Shown here: positions 51,991-60,794 of the stretch, in pieces
Numbering within the stretch: the stretch's first letter is position 1
How the letters are laid out: each line of letters starts with the position of its first letter
DNA from: Nitrospirales bacterium
GTDB lineage: Bacteria; Nitrospirota; Nitrospiria; Nitrospirales; UBA8639
Direction of reading: 5' to 3'
Assembly: GCA_029261355.1 (NCBI GenBank)
Contig: JAJDBM010000036.1
Location: 159,527 to 223,526 of the forward strand
Length of the DNA stretch: 64,000 bases
The notes under the pieces: generated by a model
Databases searched by the model: none
Told to the model about the DNA's origin: nothing
Seen by the model: only the letters and a program-made list of their open reading frames with translations
Program-made: the position numbers and the translations under genes

Positions 51991-54411
51991 TTATGAAGGA
52001 TTAGTAAGACCGGCCAATACCCCTTGCGCTTCACCTAATAGCTCAAAGGCCGAACCCGCTTCCACAGCCAGTTGGATATGCTTTTTCGCCGTACGAGTAT
52101 CGCCAGTTTCAAGGGAGACCACTCCATAATGATAATTGAGGAGTGGATGCTTCGGAGCTTTTTCAACCGCATTGCGCAGAAGGCTTAAAGCCTCCGTATG
52201 GTTCCCCATTTTATAGTGAACCCACGCCAAGGTATCAAGAAGAAGAGGATTCGGAGCAGTCCTCTCAAAGTCTTTCGTCAAAGTTAATGCTCTCTCTAAA
52301 CTTTGAGGATCTCCCTTTTTATCAATTAACAAATAGGCCAAATTATTGGCCGCAGCCACTGATTGTGGATTATCTTCAAGAATTGCTTCATACTGAGCCA
52401 TCGCTAAATCGATTTGCTCATTGGCTTGATACAAACTGGCCAAAGAAGCCGAGAGAGTCAACGCATCAGGGTTTTTGTTCAATCCATCCTTCATAATATC
52501 AATGGCCTCAGTCTTATGCCCTTGTGACCAGGTAAGGGTTGCCCAATCTCTCCACGGTTCAATCCAGGAAGGATTGGCTTCAGTTTGCCGTTGGTAGGCA
52601 GACAAAGCCCCTTTCCAGTCTTTCCCTTGAACTCTCACCGCCCCTAGCAAACCTGAGGCATAGGGATGATCTGGACGATGAGCTAACACCTTCTTCAGAT
52701 AATGCTCAGCCTGCTCGGGTTGCTTGCGATAAAAGGCTTGCTTGACAATGGCTGCAAGAGGCGCAAGCTCATCAGGTTTGGCCTGTAACGCACGCTCAAA
52801 GGCTTGAATCGATCGATCCCACTGTTGACGCGCTTGTGCCAACAACCCATCAGCTAAATCAATGGAATACGGGGCCCCACCCGCTTCGCGTAAGCGAGTC
52901 AGGGTTTGACCAGCCGCCTTCCATTCTTTTTGTGCGACGTGGACTTTAAATAGGAAGCCCAATGTTTCAAGATGCGTAGGCACCTCTTTGAGGATAGACT
53001 CAAGATAGCCTTGAGCCTTAGCATATTCACCTTCTTTCATGGAAAGACGCGCAAGAGCCAGTGAAGCATCAAACTGACGAGGATTGAGGTCCACCGCTTT
53101 TTCAAAACTTTCGTGAGCCAGTTTAAATTCACCCGACAAGAGGTGCCCCTGTCCCAACAGGCTTTGGACAGCACTCTGACTTGGATTATCCTTCAACACC
53201 GTCCGAAATGCTTGGACCGCCTCTTTTCCCTCACGTTGACCTAAGGCCAATTTCCCCTTCAGAAGAAGGGCATCGGGTTGTCGAGGACTTTCTTGAAGGA
53301 CTTTCTCCAAACGAGAATTGGCTAATTCTTGCTTTTGCTCTGAAAGATCCAAGCGAGCCAGCTGGACCTCTGCCTTCAGACCTGGATCACTGGTCTCTTC
53401 TTCAACCACAATAGCCTCATAAGTCTCACGCGCCTTCTCAACATCTCCAGCCTGTTCATAATACTGACCAAGAAGAAACTGAATTCCGAGTGAATGTGGC
53501 AATTTTTCAACAGCTTCGAGCAATATCTTTTCGCGTTGAGCCGACTCTGAATAGACAACGAGCCGTTTCCATCGATCTTCGTTATCTGGCTCCAGATCAA
53601 CGGCCTCTCGAAGAACCGTTCGTGCTTTAGCAGGGTTTTTAAGGTGAAGGTACAACTGAGCGAGCTTTTCTCGATGAGCGAATACAGTAGGTTCCACTTC
53701 AACAATTCTCCGCAATACACCTTCGGCTTCCTTGGGTTTTCCCATACCAAAATAGGTGGAGGCCACGTTATTCAACAAATCCACATCGTCCGGTTGAGCG
53801 GCCAACCCCGATTGCAGAAGAGAATGGGCAGTTTGAAAATCTTTATTCGCAGAAAATACAGCGGCTAATAAAATAAGCGTATCAGCTGAAGTAGGATCTT
53901 GAGCAGCAATCTCTTGTGCTTTGGCGAGGGAATTCTCCGTATCACCTTTCAAGAATAAGACGGAAGCTTTCAACGTTTCACCCAATTGATCTTGGGGGTT
54001 TTGCTGAAGCAGCGTCTCCGCAATGTCAGAAACTTTTTCTTGTTGCTGACTCGCCAAATAGAACCGTGCCAATCGCGTTAACGCCACGCGATGAGTCGGA
54101 TCCAAATCAATCACTTTCAGGTAATTCCCAAAGGCCTGTTGCCATTCTTGTTCTTTTTCCGCAACCCGTGCCAACAAAAGATAGGCCTGTGCATCTTTCG
54201 GATCAATCTTCACCGCATTTCGCAACGCCACTCGCGCTTTGGGGAAATTCCCTTCACTCAAAAACCCTTCAGCCTTGGCAATATACGACGCCTTTCGCTC
54301 TTCAGCACTTCCACAGCCTCCAATAAGAAGTACAATACACAGACAGAGACTGAATCGAGTCAGGGTGCGAGCAATTCCCTTAAACCTATGAATAGTTTGA
54401 CTATTTATCAT
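51991..54411 (-). CDS. prsT: PrsT-like TPR-repeat lipoprotein of PEP-CTERM system
   Basis: 806 aa from ATG 54411; a GTG four codons upstream is possible. A lipoprotein signal ends in VLLIGGC (lipobox at about residues 27-33). The rest is a long array of tetratricopeptide repeats, about 20 by eye (for example ARVALRNAVKIDPKDAQAYLLLA and the later TEALSLLRNAVEKAPKHPLLNY, abbreviated), matching the TIGR02917 type. These outer-membrane lipoproteins accompany exosortase exopolysaccharide loci as assembly scaffolds. It is the first gene of the leftward exopolysaccharide unit. Confidence 0.88.
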   Translation of the reverse strand: MINSQTIHRFKGIARTLTRFSLCLCIVLLIGGCGSAEERKASYIAKAEGFLSEGNFPKARVALRNAVKIDPKDAQAYLLLARVAEKEQEWQQAFGNYLKVIDLDPTHRVALTRLARFYLASQQQEKVSDIAETLLQQNPQDQLGETLKASVLFLKGDTENSLAKAQEIAAQDPTSADTLILLAAVFSANKDFQTAHSLLQSGLAAQPDDVDLLNNVASTYFGMGKPKEAEGVLRRIVEVEPTVFAHREKLAQLYLHLKNPAKARTVLREAVDLEPDNEDRWKRLVVYSESAQREKILLEAVEKLPHSLGIQFLLGQYYEQAGDVEKARETYEAIVVEEETSDPGLKAEVQLARLDLSEQKQELANSRLEKVLQESPRQPDALLLKGKLALGQREGKEAVQAFRTVLKDNPSQSAVQSLLGQGHLLSGEFKLAHESFEKAVDLNPRQFDASLALARLSMKEGEYAKAQGYLESILKEVPTHLETLGFLFKVHVAQKEWKAAGQTLTRLREAGGAPYSIDLADGLLAQARQQWDRSIQAFERALQAKPDELAPLAAIVKQAFYRKQPEQAEHYLKKVLAHRPDHPYASGLLGAVRVQGKDWKGALSAYQRQTEANPSWIEPWRDWATLTWSQGHKTEAIDIMKDGLNKNPDALTLSASLASLYQANEQIDLAMAQYEAILEDNPQSVAAANNLAYLLIDKKGDPQSLERALTLTKDFERTAPNPLLLDTLAWVHYKMGNHTEALSLLRNAVEKAPKHPLLNYHYGVVSLETGDTRTAKKHIQLAVEAGSAFELLGEAQGVLAGLTNPS

Positions 54412-54423
54412 TAACCAACTCAC

Positions 54424-55137
54424 TATCGTTTATAAATGAATGAAAGATAAAGGAAATTCTCACTCTGTATGGCCATAGAATTTTTCTATTCAATGAACCC
54501 AGTAAACAGGTAAATAACCTTGCGCATTGAATAGTACCTACCAACATCTATCGAATCAAACCTGCGCGAAGGTTAAACCAGATGCCAATGGAAATCGACC
54601 CAGGAACTTCTTTCTCATTTCAAGCATGACGCCCAGGAATTATAATCGCACGATATAAAAAAGGGGGCCTCACTGAAATAGGCAAAGAGCTTCAGGAGTT
54701 AACTCAGGTGCGAACCTTGTTCTTGATTGAGGAACAACGCGTGAGAAAAACTCGCAATCGGGCTTTTCAGCGTTCTCGCACTATACTGAAGGGGTCGATT
54801 AACTATTGACCAAGCTTCTTTAAGTTAAGACCGTCTACTATGAATCTTGGGAAATCGAGAAAGAACAAGATACACCGATATGGAACAACAAGTCATTTCC
54901 CTTTACGTACCCAACCACCATATCTAGGATAAAAGACCTCTATTCATATATAAGCTTGTCAATATTAATTTATTACATTATAATTCTCCTTTATTTTAGA
55001 TTTATCTAATTCTAGTCAGTTATTCTCTCCCCCTCCTAGAATTATCATTTAAACTCACACGCCGTAATTTGGTGTGTATTTTCCCCACGTCCTTCCATGC
55101 CCATTATGGACGAGATGAAGGGAAAAAGGAGGTTTTC
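54424..55137. other. Divergent intergenic region between prsT-like and PEP-CTERM genes
   Basis: 714 bases. It holds the rightward promoter at 54956-54984. Leftward, no good promoter was found. AGGTAAATAACCTTGC near 54510 looks like a sigma-54 site but its GG-to-GC spacing is 11, not 10. No gene or RNA recognised. Confidence 0.4.
54956..54984 (+). promoter_or_regulatory. Sigma-70-like promoter of the PEP-CTERM protein gene
   Basis: TTGTCA at 54956-54961 (5 of 6), a 17-base spacer, and TATAAT at 54979-54984 (6 of 6). The predicted start is near 54991, about 147 bases before the ATG at 55138. Surrounding DNA is very AT-rich, which eases melting but also raises the chance of a false match. Confidence 0.6.
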
Positions 55138-55915
55138 ATGATGCTTCAAAAAGGTTGGCCTTCATTCATCTTTACTGGGCTACTCGCCTTCGGGTTGAGC
55201 GCACCATCCTATGCTGCGACATTTGATTTCGTGAAAAATGCAGACAGCGTTATGAATTTCGAAAACACTCACATTTCCGACACCGGAGGTGAGGGTGAAC
55301 GTGGCGTAACAAGTGGCTATTTATTTTCTCAAAGTGGCGACCCACTCGTCGTTACACTTCGTGCGTCAGTGCTTGACGACCCAAATACCAGTTTATTCCC
55401 CTATTTCGATAAAAATTCTGGCGGTCCAGGTGGATTAGGTGTTTGTAAGGTCCTAACAGGTAGCGCGCAATGCGATCCGGGTGGTGATGACAATACAACA
55501 TTGAACGAAGTTCTCACCCTTGATTTTGGCACGCAAACCGTAGATATTTCGAACATCAGTTTCTCAAATGGTACCCATGGCACAACCTTTGTGCCAGGGA
55601 GCGTACGTCATTGGTGGATCTCCAACCGCTGCTAACTTCAATGCCAATGGTATGACATTTTTTCCGGTAGCCGAAGTGAATGGAGGTACATCATTTACTC
55701 CGGCGTTGACAGGGAACATCTTTCACTTCATCACGAATGCTAGCTTTGGACTTCTTACTAACCCAAACTTTCGAGTGGATGGGTCAGCTCCAGATAATGA
55801 ATTCTATCTGAATGTGGTGGAAGCCAACCCAGTCCCAGTTCCCTCAGCGTTTATTCTCTTTGGAACCGGACTAGTCGGTCTCATCGGCTGGAACTACCGA
55901 AGAGCGAAGAAGTAA
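55138..55915 (+). pseudogene. VPxPSA-tailed PEP-CTERM-type secreted protein gene with frameshift
   Basis: AAGGAGG 5 bases before ATG 55138 fixes the start. Frame 1 (55138-55635) gives a signal peptide (to SYA-AT) and the N-terminal domain with GVCKVLTGSAQCDPGGDDNT, a pattern seen in PEP-CTERM proteins. The C-terminal part (from about 55605 in the +1 frame) continues VIGGSPTAANFNANG and ends NPVPVPSAFILFGTGLVGLIGW plus NYRRAKK (motif, membrane segment, basic tail). Joining GSV to VIGG by skipping one base near 55599-55607 restores one protein; the span of 778 bases is one more than a multiple of three. The mutation cuts the sorting tail from the signal peptide. It could be real or a sequencing error. 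Confidence 0.75.
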
Positions 55916-55952
55916 TAATCTCATCGTTTTCAAATATTGATTGAAAATAAAG

Positions 55953-55988
55953 TCCTCCTCACTCTTATTCGAGTGAGGGGGATTTTTT
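55953..55988 (+). terminator. Intrinsic terminator after the PEP-CTERM protein gene
   Basis: CCTCACTC (55957-55964) pairs with GAGTGAGG (55971-55978) around a six-base loop. The stem extends outward with C-G pairs and is followed by six T at 55983-55988. A standard rho-independent terminator for rightward transcription. Confidence 0.85.
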
Positions 55989-56641
55989 ATAGTCCGTTGT
56001 CCCCTGAATAAAAAACAATTTTAGGATCAACAGATATTTACCAAAATAGAGAATTTATTCTGAAAATCTAGAATTTTCCATGGCTGGTAATAAGTCCTAT
56101 GAAAATTAGAGAAAAGATCTGATTGTTGTTTCGCCAAAGTAATCATAATGAACCAGTGAAAGAGGAAGATCAAATCTTTGGTTGTTCTTCCTCGGGATCT
56201 ATAGAGGTTTCTCTTTATAATATTCTACAACATTACTTTAAACTCTACATTTCACAAGAAAAAGCCATTGATTTTTTTAAATTCCACCCGAAAAGATAGT
56301 ATATTAATGAGGATACATGCCTAACTGCTATAATATCGTCACGAAACGGTTATTTCAAATGCTGAAAGTTTAACTCGTTCACCAAAAACGGTACCTGACT
56401 CGACCCAGAATTCAATACAGTATTATTAAGTACATCAAAAAATACAAAAATCTCCAGAAAAGAAATTCAGCGATAGTGCATCAGGTTCCGTTGGTATTTG
56501 AGGAGGTAGGTTAGCCCAATGTCTAAGAGTGTGGGAGGGTGATTGGATGCAATTTAATAGTGGAAGGAAGATTTGGGGAAAGTAACCAATTTGCCCCATT
56601 TCACATACAATGTTTCCAAATGTAGAAAAAGCGATTCAAAC
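55989..56641. other. 653-base AT-rich noncoding region upstream of the beta-helix gene
   Basis: No long gene. Near its end a 12-codon open frame with a good ribosome-binding site (56547-56585) and an alternative TTG start (56573) for the beta-helix gene are present. No clear promoter could be fixed by eye, although AT-rich candidates abound. Confidence 0.35.
56547..56585 (+). CDS. Possible 12-codon leader peptide
   Basis: ATG 56547 is preceded by GGGAGGG with 7-base spacing, the best ribosome-binding site in this gap. The frame reads MQFNSGRKIWGK and stops at 56585, 57 bases before the beta-helix gene's ATG and overlapping its alternative TTG start. It may be a regulatory leader or chance; the length is too short to judge from sequence alone. 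Confidence 0.3.
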   Translation: MQFNSGRKIWGK

Positions 56642-58255
56642 ATGAACATAGCCTCTCCTAAACATAACATCATTATTCTGATGCTATCTATTTTAATAGT
56701 ATTTGTCTGCTCTACAAACATCAGTCGTGCTGAAAATTTCTTACGACTGACAACAAATTCTATAGACTCTATAGCCCCCAATCCGCCAAAAGGCCTTACA
56801 TTGGATTCCGACCCTGAGTTCAACCTTGGGAGGAAAGGTCCCAATGAAAAAATCTCAAATAATAACAAATATTATGTAGACAGTGAAAATGGGAAAGATA
56901 CTAATGACGGAAAAAGTCATACATCACCATGGAAAAGCATAGAAAAAGTAAATGAACATTCCTTTGAGCCAGGAGATTATATTTTATTCAAACGAGGGGG
57001 GAAATGGTACAACGCGTCCCTTAAAATTTCCCAAAGCAATTTAACTGTTTCAGCTTACGGAGACGGCCAACACCCAGAATTGATAGGAGCTAAATTAGTC
57101 CAGGTTTGGGAACATGTAAAAGACAACATCTATAGAACCTGGTCCAAACATAAAGACACAATAGACTTATTAAACCAGAATGAAGCATTTTTTTATTATC
57201 CAACTCAATCTAATTCATTACTAACAGAACACGCCTCAGCCGGCCAATTCTTTCATGACCGAAATACGGGCTATGTTTATATTAATTACCAATCTAATGA
57301 AAATCCATCCACCAATATCTTTTTAATTGGTAGTCAGCAACATATTATAGAGCTAACTGATACATACTTAGATGATATTGTAATTAAAAACCTGAAAATT
57401 TCTTACTCCAATCGCTTTGGAATTGCTCCTTGGTACCAAAGTGGAAACAGAACATATGGAAGTATTACGATTCAGGATAATATTTTTTTGGGCAATGCCT
57501 ATTCGGCAGTTGCTCTATCTGGAACTAACACATTCCAAGATGTCAACATCATAAATAATACGATTCGCAATAATGGAGCCGAGGGGATTTATATTGGAAA
57601 AAATAATACTCGCAATGAGGTCCGCATCCTAGAAAACACGATTGGCGATAAAGCAGATACTTTTTTTGGTTGGAGAGGTGAAGGCAACGATTCTGCATTT
57701 AATGGCGACGGCATCGATATAAAAACTGGGAATAACTTAGTGCTTATCCAAAATAATATAATTGAAAATTTAACAGGGGGGTTTGGAATATCATCCCAAA
57801 CAGGCAATACGCTCATAGAAGGAAATATTATTAGAGATATTCACTTAGAGGACAGTGATAGTGTAGCGGCTATAGAGGCTGATCCCCAAGATAATATAGG
57901 ACCATTTGTTATTAGAAATAATACTATCAGCTCAATAAAATCTCACGGTATAACCGTGCGTGGGTCAAAGCTTGCTGACTGCCTAATAATCGTCCAACAT
58001 AATATGATCGAAATTCAGGAGAGAGGGGAATATAGCCAAATAGGTTTAACCTCAGAAAACAATACAAATATCCACGTCTTAGAGAATAACGGAACAGGAG
58101 GGAAATATGGTCTTTTCGTCAAAGGGGAAACGCCAAAATCTACTAAAATAATAAATAACTTCTTTCAAGATTCACTCTTCTCAATGGTTATAATCCCCCA
58201 AAACCAGCTCGGGTTGACCCTAGAAGGTAATTTGGATAACAATGGCAGTCAATGA
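56642..58255 (+). CDS. Secreted right-handed beta-helix protein (pectate-lyase-like fold)
   Basis: 537 aa from ATG 56642. An in-frame TTG at 56573 has a better Shine-Dalgarno but would put 23 extra residues before the signal peptide (HNIIILMLSILIVFVCSTN). YYVDSENGKDTNDGKSHTSPWKSIEKV is the DUF1565-like start of parallel beta-helix proteins. Repeats of the type NTIRNNGAEGIYIG and NIIENLTGGFGISS from about 230 to 480 form the helix coils. It could be a polysaccharide lyase, an epimerase or a structural binder of the exported glycan. No catalytic motif was identified. It leads the rightward series of export genes. Confidence 0.75.
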   Translation: MNIASPKHNIIILMLSILIVFVCSTNISRAENFLRLTTNSIDSIAPNPPKGLTLDSDPEFNLGRKGPNEKISNNNKYYVDSENGKDTNDGKSHTSPWKSIEKVNEHSFEPGDYILFKRGGKWYNASLKISQSNLTVSAYGDGQHPELIGAKLVQVWEHVKDNIYRTWSKHKDTIDLLNQNEAFFYYPTQSNSLLTEHASAGQFFHDRNTGYVYINYQSNENPSTNIFLIGSQQHIIELTDTYLDDIVIKNLKISYSNRFGIAPWYQSGNRTYGSITIQDNIFLGNAYSAVALSGTNTFQDVNIINNTIRNNGAEGIYIGKNNTRNEVRILENTIGDKADTFFGWRGEGNDSAFNGDGIDIKTGNNLVLIQNNIIENLTGGFGISSQTGNTLIEGNIIRDIHLEDSDSVAAIEADPQDNIGPFVIRNNTISSIKSHGITVRGSKLADCLIIVQHNMIEIQERGEYSQIGLTSENNTNIHVLENNGTGGKYGLFVKGETPKSTKIINNFFQDSLFSMVIIPQNQLGLTLEGNLDNNGSQ

Positions 58256-58364
58256 ACCATTACTTTAATTCCTGGCTCTGAAATCATTTACCCATATTCG
58301 GTGACTCTTACCCACGAACCCAAACTTCTCGAATATCAACATCCATAGGGCAAATCATCTAGAC

Positions 58365-59609
58365 ATGCCCGTATCTTTACAAAGGTTTTCTTTGGTAAAG
58401 ATTAAAACTGCTCACGTATACGCTATTTCTGGTCGTCTGCTATCTTACGCAGGAACCCTCCTTCTTTTGATAACACTACCAGCAGTGCTATCGCCAGATT
58501 TATTTGCTGAGTACAGCTTAATTTGGCCAATAGGAATACTCACGTCAACACTTTTGATGGGATGGATGAATGGGTTTGCTTTTAGAAAGGGGCAAGAACT
58601 AATAGGCTCAGATGGTGAGACCCTAAGAAATGAGCTTGCAGGTTTTTATTTTGGAAGCATGATCCTATGCACCTTAGCCTTTCTGGTCTTGCTCGAGCTA
58701 GAAGTAGGATGGCCGCTGCTCATCCCTGGAATTGCCTTTTTTTCTGGATTGAAAGACCTCGTTATAAAGGTGGCAACCTCAACCCAAAACTACCTTTTAT
58801 TTGTAGGGCTTCAATTAGTGAATCTTTTAGGAAAGATAGTTGCGATTGGATTCGTTTGGTACATGAATCTAAATGAAATTGAAGTTGTGCTTAGCTTATT
58901 GGTACTCACTGAGGTTATAACAATTATACCTGCACTCCGATTCATGAAAAAGATCAAGGTTACCTATAATAGCTTAACAGAATATAAACTTATAACAGAG
59001 GGGTTTAGATATGGGGTTCCATTACTAGCAAGTTCATTAGGGGTATGGATTATTTCTCTCTCAGATAGATATGTTCTTAGCCTATTTAACGATAAATCAG
59101 AGATTGCCTCATACGTAATTGCAACCCAATTTTCCGGAAACGCAATATTAATTCCGCTGACATGCCTTATTACAATTATTTATCCAACTTTAATAAAAAT
59201 AGAGAAAGAATCAGGCCTTTCCAACGCAATGACCCTAAACAAGTTTTATATTAATAAATACATTTTGCTTGCACCAATATTGGGACTAATTATGATAGCC
59301 TCTCTTACTCTTGTACTTCCGATTTTGTACAAGAAATACGATGTTTCTATATTTGTTATTTGTGTGTCAATAATAAGCCATGTTATCTATGGGCTCAGCC
59401 AATTTCTGAATAAAGAATTTGAATTAAGTGGACAGACCACAGTAATCACAAAATCAGTGGGTCTAGGTGCAGCAGTCAATCTTCTTGGAAACTTTGCCCT
59501 CGTACCATTCTTGGGACAAATAGGTGCCATAAGTTCTACCCTTGTGGCATATTCAACTGTGACCCTTAGCATCGCCTGGCAATCTCAATACTGCAACGGC
59601 AAACACTAA
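58365..59609 (+). CDS. wzx: Wzx-like polysaccharide flippase
   Basis: 414 aa with about 12 hydrophobic segments over the full length, in line with Wzx/MATE-type flippases. It begins with a short basic region and LLSYAGTLLLLITLPAVLSPDLFAEYSLIW, as in oligosaccharide flippases. FRYGVPLLASSLGVWIISLSDRYVL (about 220-245, abbreviated) matches the conserved mid-region with its SDRY. It moves lipid-linked repeat units across the inner membrane. It is followed after 33 bases by a CgeB-like glycosyltransferase gene. Composition is AT-rich compared with the exopolysaccharide genes to the left. Confidence 0.85.
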   Translation: MPVSLQRFSLVKIKTAHVYAISGRLLSYAGTLLLLITLPAVLSPDLFAEYSLIWPIGILTSTLLMGWMNGFAFRKGQELIGSDGETLRNELAGFYFGSMILCTLAFLVLLELEVGWPLLIPGIAFFSGLKDLVIKVATSTQNYLLFVGLQLVNLLGKIVAIGFVWYMNLNEIEVVLSLLVLTEVITIIPALRFMKKIKVTYNSLTEYKLITEGFRYGVPLLASSLGVWIISLSDRYVLSLFNDKSEIASYVIATQFSGNAILIPLTCLITIIYPTLIKIEKESGLSNAMTLNKFYINKYILLAPILGLIMIASLTLVLPILYKKYDVSIFVICVSIISHVIYGLSQFLNKEFELSGQTTVITKSVGLGAAVNLLGNFALVPFLGQIGAISSTLVAYSTVTLSIAWQSQYCNGKH

Positions 59610-59642
59610 GGTACTTAGACAACATTCACTAGTAGAGTATTT

Positions 59643-60653
59643 ATGCGAATATTGCTAATTGCTGGACGAGCCTCATCGGATTCTATGGAGGCACATGTGC
59701 TCAAAACCTTGGCCATCATGGGACACCAAACTCTTCATTTTAACATTAGATCTCCCTTTCCCATGCCAGCGAAACTTGATCGCCCTGTAAAAGCTTTAAT
59801 GAAAGTAGTTTTTCGAGAGCCTGAACGAATTGCAGAACGTAAACTTCTTAAAGAAATAGATGATTTCAAACCCGACTTCATACTTGTACTCCTAGGAAAT
59901 TCACTATCTCCGAAAACCGTACATAAAATTCGAAGTCGCCTGGACATACCTATTGTATGCTGGTGCCAAGACGCTTTAGTAAATATGCAACGACAGTATT
60001 TGATAGGGGCCGAATATGATGCAATCTTTCTAAAGGACCACTATTTAGTTGACATTTTCCGAAACATGGTTGGACATGAAAATATTCACTACCTACCAGA
60101 AGCTTGCAATCCATCAGTACACAAGCCTGTGGAAGTCTCTGAAATCGATAGACTAAAATATGAGTGTGAGATAACTACCTTTGCTACGCTCTATTATTAT
60201 CGGCAATCTATATTGCTGCATCTAGACGACCACAAGCTAAAGCTATGGGGAAACGTTCCTGACTGGTTAGTTAACAGGCTGAAAGACTTCCACACAGGTC
60301 AAACAGTCTCAGGAAATGAAAAATGCAAAGCAATCGCTGGCTCTAAAATCGTATTAAATACCCTGCATTACGCTGAAATAGACGGATTAAACTGTAGAAC
60401 CTTTGAGGTTGCTGCTTGCGGTGGGTTCCAGTTAATGACCCACTCTACTGCAGTCGCTGAACATTTTAAAATTGGCGAAGAAATCGAAACATTCCACTCA
60501 ATTGGCGACCTAAAAGAAAAGGTTGTTTATTATTTAGGGAACCCCGAAAAACGGAGCACTATTGCCCAAGCTGGACAACGCCGAGCATATAGTGAACATA
60601 CCTACGAACATCGACTGACACAGCTGATCCAAACAATCGCCAGACTAAGCTAG
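59643..60653 (+). CDS. CgeB-like glycosyltransferase
   Basis: 336 aa. RILLIAGRASSDSMEAHVLKTL is the N-terminal Rossmann start. PDFILVLLGNSLS and IVCWCQDALVNM (about 97-108) match the N-terminal half of CgeB-type GT-B enzymes. IVLNTLHYAEIDGLNCRTFEVAACGGFQLM (about 235-264, abbreviated) is the C-terminal donor domain typical of that family (N-R-FE-ACG-F). Cytosolic. It probably adds a sugar in the assembly of the unit exported by the flippase. Sugar and linkage unknown. Confidence 0.8.
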   Translation: MRILLIAGRASSDSMEAHVLKTLAIMGHQTLHFNIRSPFPMPAKLDRPVKALMKVVFREPERIAERKLLKEIDDFKPDFILVLLGNSLSPKTVHKIRSRLDIPIVCWCQDALVNMQRQYLIGAEYDAIFLKDHYLVDIFRNMVGHENIHYLPEACNPSVHKPVEVSEIDRLKYECEITTFATLYYYRQSILLHLDDHKLKLWGNVPDWLVNRLKDFHTGQTVSGNEKCKAIAGSKIVLNTLHYAEIDGLNCRTFEVAACGGFQLMTHSTAVAEHFKIGEEIETFHSIGDLKEKVVYYLGNPEKRSTIAQAGQRRAYSEHTYEHRLTQLIQTIARLS

Positions 60654-60794
60654 TAACCATAACTTCCCACACAATAACTTCCAATGCCGGAAATTAATTT
60701 GTAATACAGTGAACCGCCCCACCAGAAAAAAATACTTTTTTCAAATAAAACTACGCCCACTTTGTCCATCTAGGATTAAAGCAAGTCCTGAGAA

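Noticed and set aside
54505..54530. Sigma-54-like site upstream of the PEP-CTERM gene
   Set aside because: GG and GC are 11 bases apart instead of 10, and the flanking bases do not match; the sigma-70-like site at 54956-54984 is far better.
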